Source of the DNA: Planctomycetota bacterium
GTDB lineage: Bacteria > Planctomycetota > SZUA-567
DNA length: 9,344 nt
NCBI GenBank assembly: GCA_031270145.1
Contig: JAISYD010000334.1
Span: forward strand, 1-9,344
Direction of reading: 5' to 3'
The notes beneath the pieces were generated by a model. That model searched no databases, was not told where the DNA came from, and was given only the letters and a program-made list of their open reading frames with translations. Both the position numbers and the translations under genes were made by a program. This document shows positions 1 through 4,630 of the stretch, piece by piece. Each line of letters begins with the position of its first letter. Position 1 is the first letter of the stretch.

Positions 1-1121
1 CCCTCGGCTCGGCCTCGGACGCCCAGGAGGTCGACGGCCTGCGCGATCCCTACGAGGAAAGGTGGTATCTGCATTACAACGCGCCCGGCTTCTCGGTGGG
101 CGAGGCCAAGATGCCCCGCGGGCCGGGCCGGCGGGCGCGCGGCCACGGAATGCTGGCCCTGCGCGCCCTGGTGGCGGTCATGCCCCACGACAACGGTTTT
201 CCCTACGCCGTCCGGGCCGTCTCCGAGGTGCTGGAGATGAACGGCTCGTCCTCCATGGCCTCGGTCTGCGGCGCCACCCTGGCGCGTATGGACGCCGGCG
301 TCCCCATCAAGAAGCCGGTGGCCGGCATCGCCATGGGCCTGATCCAGGACGAGGGGATGGAGCCGGTCGTCGTCACCGACATCCTCGGCGACGAGGATCA
401 TTACGGCGACATGGACTTCAAGGTTTGCGGCACCCAAGACGGGATAACCGCCCTGCAAATGGACATCAAGGTCAAGGGCGTCTCCACCGCCACCCTGCGC
501 AAGGCATTGGCCCAGGCCCGCGAGGGCCGGCTCCACATCCTGGGCGAAATAGCCAAGTGCATCGCCGGCCCCCGGGAGGAAATCAACCCCCGGGCTCCTC
601 GCCTCCACAACATCCAGGTGCCGCAGGACATGGTCGGCAAAATCATCGGCCCCGGCGGAAAAACCATCCGGAGCATCCAGGACGAGTGCGGCGTGGAGGT
701 GGATGTCGACGACTCCAGCGGCGTCGGCATCGTTGCCATCTGCGCCCCGGACGGCGAGTCGCTGGCCAGGGCGATCAAAATGGTCGAGGGCCTGATCGAA
801 ATCCCCGAGCTGAACAAGGTCTACGAGGGCCGGGTCTCGGACGTCCGCGACTTCGGGGTTTTCGTGGAAATCCTCCCCGGCACCGAGGGCATGTGCCACA
901 TCTCGGAGCTGGACGTCAACCGGATCGAGACCACCGAGTCGTTCTGCAAGAAGGACGATGTGCTGAAGGTAAAAGTGATCGAAATAGACCCCATGGGCAA
1001 GGTCCGCCTGTCTCGCAAGGCGGTACTCATGGAGGAAAAGGGCGAAACCTACGTGGTGCAGCCGAGGAGGCAGCCGCCCGACCGCCGGGGCGGCCGCCCG
1101 GATCGCGGCCCCAGGCGCTAG
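1..1121 (+). CDS. pnp: Polynucleotide phosphorylase, C-terminal part (5' end outside window)
   Basis: 3'-to-5' phosphorolytic exoribonuclease that degrades RNA to nucleoside diphosphates and acts in the cytoplasmic degradosome. The reading frame is open from the first full codon at 3 and has no start in the window, so the gene is truncated at the 5' side. The part present begins in the second RNase PH domain (LHYN..FSVGE, then RGPGRR and NGSSSMASVCG). The catalytic acidic cluster GDEDHYGDMDFKV lies near 387-425. A KH domain follows with GKIIGPGGKTI (about 630-670), then an S1 domain (about 820-1025) and a short Arg-rich tail. All expected motifs are intact. The internal ATG at 96 is not the true start because homology runs upstream of it. 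The stop is TAG at 1119. The next gene begins 30 nt later with no obvious terminator between, so it may be co-transcribed with the atp genes. Confidence 0.97.
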   Translation, partial: LGSASDAQEVDGLRDPYEERWYLHYNAPGFSVGEAKMPRGPGRRARGHGMLALRALVAVMPHDNGFPYAVRAVSEVLEMNGSSSMASVCGATLARMDAGVPIKKPVAGIAMGLIQDEGMEPVVVTDILGDEDHYGDMDFKVCGTQDGITALQMDIKVKGVSTATLRKALAQAREGRLHILGEIAKCIAGPREEINPRAPRLHNIQVPQDMVGKIIGPGGKTIRSIQDECGVEVDVDDSSGVGIVAICAPDGESLARAIKMVEGLIEIPELNKVYEGRVSDVRDFGVFVEILPGTEGMCHISELDVNRIETTESFCKKDDVLKVKVIEIDPMGKVRLSRKAVLMEEKGETYVVQPRRQPPDRRGGRPDRGPRR

Positions 1122-1151
1122 CCGGCCCCCGGCCCGATCTGGAAAACGGAA

Positions 1152-1592
1152 ATGGTCGAACCGGAATCCCTGCGGGAATTCACCGCCTATCACCGGCAAA
1201 TGGCGATCCTGATGCTCGGGGTCTGCCTGGGCGTTGACGCCGCGCTCCTGCTCCTGCTCCGCCCCGCCCACGCCTGGTCCGCCGGCTTCGCCCTGGGCGC
1301 CGGGGCGCAACTGGCCAAATTCGTCTGGCTGGACGCCCGGACCGTCTTGGAAATCGCCGGCGGCGGGGCCAGTCCGGCCAAGGCGCAACTTAAGACCATG
1401 TTCATCTCGCTCCTGCTTTTCGGGCTGGCGGCGGCGGCGGCCCTGGGGATCGGCGGCGACCTCTGGGCCCTGGCGGCCGGCATCTTCCTGCCCCGGCTTC
1501 TGCTCTTGGCCGACGCCTGGCTCAGGCCCAACCCCTTCGCCCGGCCAGCGGCGCCGGCCGGAGGGGAAACGCCGGAAGGAGCTCCGGAATGA
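1152..1592 (+). CDS. atpI: ATP synthase protein I-like small membrane protein
   Basis: A 146-residue hydrophobic protein with four likely membrane helices, roughly residues 16-36, 42-60, 78-97 and 102-121, and a Pro/Ala/Gly-rich C-terminal tail. Size, four-helix layout and place directly before the subunit a gene match the AtpI family, which is linked to c-ring assembly and, in some bacteria, cation supply. The ATG at 1152 has a purine-rich GGAAAACGGAA stretch just upstream. The stop overlaps the atpB start by 4 nt (ATGA), implying translational coupling. Sequence conservation in this family is low, so the assignment rests mainly on context and topology. A shadow frame on the opposite strand covers the same bases but has no family features. 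Confidence 0.75.
   Translation: MVEPESLREFTAYHRQMAILMLGVCLGVDAALLLLLRPAHAWSAGFALGAGAQLAKFVWLDARTVLEIAGGGASPAKAQLKTMFISLLLFGLAAAAALGIGGDLWALAAGIFLPRLLLLADAWLRPNPFARPAAPAGGETPEGAPE
1574..1581 (+). promoter_or_regulatory. Ribosome binding site of atpB
   Basis: GGAAGGAG ends 7 nt before the ATG at 1589. It lies inside the atpI coding end and supports the overlapping start over the internal Met29. Confidence 0.7.
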
Positions 1593-2503
1593 GGCCATGG
1601 CGCCCCCAAACGGCGGCGGCCGGCTCCGTCCTGCTCTGGCAAATCGCCGGCGGCGGAACCGCCCTGGCCGGAATGGATCCCCCCCCGCCCCTGGAATTCA
1701 TGGGGCTCCAGTTCAACCACGCCACCGTCGTCCACACCGCCCTGGCCGCCCTCGGCGTCTACGCCATGGTGCGGCTGCTCACCATGAATCTGTCCCGGGA
1801 AAGGCCGCGCCGGGGCCAGGTGCTGATTGAAATGCTGGTCGCCATGCTGCTGGGCCTGGTCAAGCAGACCATCGGCCCGCGCCGGGGCCCAAAATACCTG
1901 CCCTTCATAGGCACCCTGTTCCTCTTCGTCTGGTTCGCCAACCTGCTCAGTCTCTTCCCCGTGGACAACCACCATTTCGGCGGCGAGTTCTTCAACGACT
2001 ACAACGGCAACGGCCTGTACGATCCCGGCGAACCCTTCATCGACACCAACGGCGACGGCGTCCACAACCCCGGCTTCCAGTTCCCGAAATTGGGGGAACC
2101 AACCTCCGATCTCGCCTTTCCGCTGACCCTGGCCGTCATTTTCGTGCTGGCGCTGGGCCACGGCTCCGGCCTCCTCGCGCGCGGGCCGTACGGCTATGTC
2201 AAGGAATACTTCAGCCCCGGCGGCATCATCGGCGTCGGCATGTTCCCGCTAAATGTCGTTGGCAAGGTTTCCGAACTCATTTCCATCAGCTTCCGCATTT
2301 TCGGCAATATATTCGGCGGCGCCATCATCATGTCGGTGATGTCCGGGCTGGTGTTCTATTTCCTGGTTCCAATAGGCATGTACGGTTATTTTAGCGTGTT
2401 CTGCGGCACCATCCAGGCCTTTGTCTTCACCATGCTCGCCGCCACCTACATATCCATGGAGGCGGCGGACGAGCCGACCGGCGAAGCCGCGGGCGGGCGC
2501 TGA
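1589..2503 (+). CDS. atpB: F-type ATP synthase subunit a with extracytoplasmic EF-hand-like insertion
   Basis: Membrane stator subunit that forms the two ion half-channels against the c-ring. The 304-residue product has the conserved channel Arg at 236 in SFRIFGN, Asn240, and Gln276 in TIQAFVF, matching E. coli Arg210, Asn214 and Gln252. The position of E. coli Glu219 is Ala245 here, a variation seen in other lineages. Between the FLFVWFANLLSLFP helix and the next helix (DLAFPLTLAVIFVLA) lies an insertion of about 40 residues (127-168). It contains two calcium-loop motifs, DYNGNGLYDPGE (137-148) and DTNGDGVHN (152-160). The loop is extracytoplasmic in the known topology. The first 30 residues resemble a signal peptide. 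The start overlaps the atpI stop and has a strong Shine-Dalgarno sequence at 1574-1581. Subunit identity is secure; the role of the insertion is unknown. Confidence 0.96.
   Translation: MRPWRPQTAAAGSVLLWQIAGGGTALAGMDPPPPLEFMGLQFNHATVVHTALAALGVYAMVRLLTMNLSRERPRRGQVLIEMLVAMLLGLVKQTIGPRRGPKYLPFIGTLFLFVWFANLLSLFPVDNHHFGGEFFNDYNGNGLYDPGEPFIDTNGDGVHNPGFQFPKLGEPTSDLAFPLTLAVIFVLALGHGSGLLARGPYGYVKEYFSPGGIIGVGMFPLNVVGKVSELISISFRIFGNIFGGAIIMSVMSGLVFYFLVPIGMYGYFSVFCGTIQAFVFTMLAATYISMEAADEPTGEAAGGR
1997..2068 (+). other. Tandem EF-hand-like Ca2+-binding loops in subunit a
   Basis: The first loop fits the 12-position EF-hand pattern: Asp137, Asn139, Asn141, Gly142, Asp145 and Glu148 at positions 1, 3, 5, 6, 9 and 12. 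The second (Asp152, Asn154, Asp156, Gly157, Asn160) matches positions 1, 3, 5, 6 and 9 but has Phe at position 12, closer to dockerin-type loops. Such motifs are typical of secreted proteins, consistent with an extracytoplasmic location. Calcium binding is inferred from the motif only. Confidence 0.8.
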
Positions 2504-2514
2504 TTTTCCGGATT

Positions 2515-2534
2515 CCCGTCGGCGAACCGGCGGG
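2515..2534 (+). other. Intercistronic RNA hairpin before the triplicated c gene
   Basis: CCCGTCGG and CCGGCGGG pair over 8 bp, including one G-U pair, around a 4-nt CGAA loop. It lies between the atpB stop (2503) and the c gene start (2552), about 17 nt before the ATG. No T-run follows, so it is not a typical terminator. Chance hairpins are frequent in DNA this GC-rich. Confidence 0.4.
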
Positions 2535-2551
2535 CGAGAAACGGGGGCGAC

Positions 2552-3331
2552 ATGGGCATCGCGAATCTGGCGGCTATGCTGGGGGCCGGCCTGGCCATGG
2601 GGCTGGGGGCGGTCGGCTCCGGCCTAGGCCTCGGCTATGCCGCCTCCGGCGCCCTCCGGGCCATCTCGAGGCAACCGGCCAAGCAGCCGGAACTGTTCCG
2701 CAACATGCTGGTGGCCCAAGCCATCACCGAAACGCCGGCCATTTTCGCCCTGGTGGTGTCGTTCCTGCTGTATTTTTCCCAGGAAAAGCCCTTGGACGCC
2801 GCCAATTCGCCGGCCCAGGCCGCCGCCTTCCTGGCCGCCGGCCTGTGCGTCGGGGTGGGGGCGATAGGCTCCGGGATAGGCTCGGGGCTGGTGGCCCACG
2901 ACGCGCTGGACGGCATGTCGGCCAATCCGGCCAGCCAGGGGCAAGTGTTGCTGCTGATGCTGATCGGTCAGGCCTGGGTGCAGACCGGTTGCATTTTCGC
3001 CCTGGTCATATCCCTGTTCCTGCTCACCTCGGGTAACGCGGCCGGTCTGTCCGCCCCCCAGGATCCCCGTCTGTGGTCGCTCATCCCGCTGTCGTCCGGT
3101 GAATTGCTGGCCGCCGCCCGGCGTCTGGGATCGGGGCTGGCCATGGGCTTTGGGGCCATCGGCTCGTCCCTGGGCATCGCCTTTGTCGGCGGCCAGGCCT
3201 GCCGCTGGCTGGCCTCGGCGCCCGGGGCCGGCGCCAGGATCAAAACCGTCTTTTTCGTCGGCTCGGCCACCGCCCAGTCCCCGAGCGTATTTTCGCTGAT
3301 TATCGCCCTTATCCTGCTGCTGGGCGCCTGA
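2552..3331 (+). CDS. atpE: Triplicated F-type c subunit (three hairpins, one ion-binding carboxylate)
   Basis: Rotor ring proteolipid. The 259-residue product is about three times the usual 75-90. It comprises three fused helical hairpins, about residues 6-76, 88-159 and 186-258, each with Gly-rich first helices (GAVGSGLGLG, GAIGSGIGSG, GAIGSSLGIA). The ion-binding position in the second helix of each hairpin is Glu60 (ITETPAIF), Gln144 (WVQTGCIF) and Gln242 (TAQSPSVF), so only hairpin 1 keeps a carboxylate. The partner position 33 residues earlier is Leu27, Ser111 and Ile209. The cytoplasmic loop is canonical RQP in hairpin 1, NP in hairpin 2 and AP in hairpin 3. The start at 2552 is preceded by a G-rich ACGGGGGCG, a weaker ribosome site than that of the next gene. 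Fused c subunits with fewer carboxylates are known from V-type ATPases and the Acetobacterium woodii F/V-hybrid ring; a three-hairpin, one-Glu F-type version is unusual. Confidence 0.93.
   Translation: MGIANLAAMLGAGLAMGLGAVGSGLGLGYAASGALRAISRQPAKQPELFRNMLVAQAITETPAIFALVVSFLLYFSQEKPLDAANSPAQAAAFLAAGLCVGVGAIGSGIGSGLVAHDALDGMSANPASQGQVLLLMLIGQAWVQTGCIFALVISLFLLTSGNAAGLSAPQDPRLWSLIPLSSGELLAAARRLGSGLAMGFGAIGSSLGIAFVGGQACRWLASAPGAGARIKTVFFVGSATAQSPSVFSLIIALILLLGA
2567..2779 (+). repeat. c-subunit hairpin unit 1 (Glu present)
   Basis: First protein-level repeat of the triplicated c gene. It has the ion-site Glu60 (GAA at 2729-2731) and a canonical RQP polar loop. It resembles an ordinary F-type c subunit most closely of the three. 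Confidence 0.85.
2813..3028 (+). repeat. c-subunit hairpin unit 2 (Glu replaced by Gln)
   Basis: Second repeat. The ion-site position is Gln144 (CAG at 2981-2983), Ser111 is at the partner site, and the loop is degenerate (SANP). Confidence 0.85.
3107..3325 (+). repeat. c-subunit hairpin unit 3 (Glu replaced by Gln)
   Basis: Third repeat, the most diverged. Gln242 (CAG at 3275-3277) is at the ion site and Ile209 at the partner site; the loop is reduced to SAP followed by GAGAR. It is preceded by a longer linker (about residues 160-185) on the extracytoplasmic side. Confidence 0.8.
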
Positions 3332-3338
3332 GCGCCAG
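3320..3338 (+). other. RNA hairpin across the stop codon of the triplicated c gene
   Basis: CTGG-CGC pairs with GCGCCAG over 8 bp with one bulged G (3324) and a CTGA loop. The TGA stop at 3329-3331 lies in the loop. It ends 19 nt before the ribosome site of the next c gene. It could affect mRNA decay or the ratio of the two c proteins; no T-run follows. Confidence 0.4.
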
Positions 3339-3357
3339 GCCAGAGAGGCGAAGAAAT

Positions 3358-3363
3358 AGGAGA
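3358..3363 (+). promoter_or_regulatory. Ribosome binding site of the single-hairpin c gene
   Basis: AGGAGA, 6 nt before the ATG at 3370. It matches the anti-Shine-Dalgarno sequence better than the site of the preceding triplicated c gene, consistent with higher output of the single-hairpin c protein. Confidence 0.7.
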
Positions 3364-3369
3364 CGCGCC

Positions 3370-3630
3370 ATGAACGAGGAAACGGCAAAGTTGCTCATCG
3401 GCCCCATAATCCAGGGCTTCGCCCTGCTGGGCGCCGGCATTTGCATGGGGCTGGGCAGCATCGGTCCCGGCATAGGCGAGGGCTTCGCGGCCGGCAAGGC
3501 CTGCGAGGCGGTCGGCCGGCGGCCGGAGGAGTATTCCCAGATATTCCGCACCATGCTGGTGGGGCAGGCGGTCACCGAATCCTGCGCCATCTACTCCCTG
3601 GTGGTGGCCCTGATCCTGGTGTTCCGCTAG
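3370..3630 (+). CDS. atpE: F-type ATP synthase subunit c, single hairpin, two-carboxylate ion site
   Basis: Rotor ring subunit of 86 residues, normal for F-type c. Two helices (about 13-45 and 56-84) are joined by a polar loop with RRP (50-52). The second helix has GQAVTESCAIYSLV with Glu70, Ser71, Val68 and Tyr75, aligned with Ilyobacter tartaricus Glu65, Ser66, residue 63 and Tyr70. The first helix has Glu37 in GPGIGEGFAAGKA where the Ilyobacter Na+ site has Gln32. Glu at both places is the two-carboxylate motif described for the Na+-driven Fusobacterium nucleatum ring. Na+ coupling is therefore likely but not proven. The gene follows the triplicated c gene by 38 nt and has a good ribosome site. 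The two products probably share one ring, with this one as the more abundant, fully active subunit. Confidence 0.96.
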   Translation: MNEETAKLLIGPIIQGFALLGAGICMGLGSIGPGIGEGFAAGKACEAVGRRPEEYSQIFRTMLVGQAVTESCAIYSLVVALILVFR

Positions 3631-3649
3631 GCGGGGAGGGGCGGACAAA

Positions 3650-4627
3650 GTGCGCCGAGCCTTCATCGCCTTCGGCCTGGTTGTGTTCCTGATCTATTGC
3701 TGGGCTTCGGTGGAACGGCAGAACCGGGTGGCCATACCCGATTACCGGCTGGTCGAAATAGACCTGCTGGACGGCATGGCCCGTCAAGTCTGGGAAAGCG
3801 ATTCCCAGGCCCGCTTTCAGCGCCTAATGGCCCTTGAGGCCGAAAAATACCAATTGCCGGCGGACGCCAGGCTGCCCGCGCCCCCTCCGGCCAGGGCCGG
3901 AGCCGTTATTTCGCCGGACAAGCCGCTCGCCTCCGACGATTTCGAGTACCTCGTCAGCTTGGCTGCGGGCGAGGGCCCGGTGCGGATTAAGCTCCGCGAC
4001 ACCTCCGCCATACGGAGGCTGCTCGGCCGCAACTACGCCCTGCGGGACGTGATTGACGATCCGGACAGCCGCGACCGCCGTCCGCTCTACCAGGGCGGTC
4101 GCCTTCTCGACAAGGACATGCTGGATCGGCTCCGGGATCGTGGCGTCGCTAGCCTGACCGTGGTCGGCCACGCCTCCCCGGTCGGCTTCCTGCCCGGGAC
4201 CGCCATCATGGTTGCGGTCATCTTCCTGACCCTGGCGGCGGCGTTGAAACCAATACTGTGGGACCCGTTCGCCGCCCTGCTGGAAAAGCGGCTGCGCGAA
4301 CTGGCGGATGGAGAGGAGGCGGAACGGCGCAACCAGGCCGAGGCGGCCCGCTTCGAGGAGGAGCGGGGGAGGCGCAACGCCCTGCTCCGCCAAGAGGTGC
4401 GAAACGTCAGGCTCCAGGGCCAGCGGGAGGCGGCCAGGCGGGCCGAGACGATCCTCAGGGAGGCCAGGGAAAAGGAAAAAGAGGTTAAAACCGCCGGCAT
4501 TCGGGAAATGGACGAGGCGTCGCGCCAGGCCGGGGAGGAGCTGGCCCGGCAAATACCCGCCCTCGCCCTGGCCATCGCCGACGCCCTCACTCCCGGGCGA
4601 CGCGGCGGACGGGGGGCGGGGGAATAA
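3650..4627 (+). CDS. atpF: ATP synthase b-type stalk subunit with extracytoplasmic domain
   Basis: Peripheral stalk subunit linking membrane subunit a to F1. At 325 residues it is about twice the usual 150-180. Order: membrane helix 1 (4-20), an extracytoplasmic region (21-179), membrane helix 2 (about 180-199), then a charged coiled coil (about 203-315). From PILWDPFAALLEKRLRELAD the sequence matches a standard b subunit around its membrane exit, and EELARQIPALALAIADAL resembles the b C-terminal region that contacts delta. The extra helix and domain are thus added in front of a normal b. The start is GTG at 3650, with GGGGAGGGG about 9 nt upstream and the first helix beginning directly after MRR. 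The extracytoplasmic part holds a Pro/Ala-rich stretch (70-83) and a GGRLLDKDMLDRL segment (149-161). Its function is unrecognised. Confidence 0.88.
   Translation: MRRAFIAFGLVVFLIYCWASVERQNRVAIPDYRLVEIDLLDGMARQVWESDSQARFQRLMALEAEKYQLPADARLPAPPPARAGAVISPDKPLASDDFEYLVSLAAGEGPVRIKLRDTSAIRRLLGRNYALRDVIDDPDSRDRRPLYQGGRLLDKDMLDRLRDRGVASLTVVGHASPVGFLPGTAIMVAVIFLTLAAALKPILWDPFAALLEKRLRELADGEEAERRNQAEAARFEEERGRRNALLRQEVRNVRLQGQREAARRAETILREAREKEKEVKTAGIREMDEASRQAGEELARQIPALALAIADALTPGRRGGRGAGE
3710..4186 (+). other. Extracytoplasmic domain of the first b-type subunit
   Basis: Residues 21-179 lie between two membrane helices. With the b coiled coil in the cytoplasm and two helices before it, this segment must be outside the cytoplasmic membrane. 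I do not recognise the fold. It is hydrophilic, rich in Asp and Arg, and has no Cys. Confidence 0.75.
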
Positions 4628-4630
4628 GCC

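Noticed and set aside
62..1237. Long + strand frame overlapping pnp (391 codons)
   Set aside because: Arg/Pro/Gly-rich low-complexity product typical of a shifted frame; the pnp frame carries clear PH, KH and S1 domains.
2981..3277. Glu-to-Gln changes in the triplicated c as sequencing errors
   Set aside because: Two independent hairpins show the same change, with matching decay of their polar loops and partner sites, while the frame stays open; error is unlikely.
3650..3712. Possible lipoprotein signal in the first b-type subunit (LIYC, Cys17)
   Set aside because: Tyr before the Cys does not fit the lipobox, and the segment reads as a plain membrane anchor.
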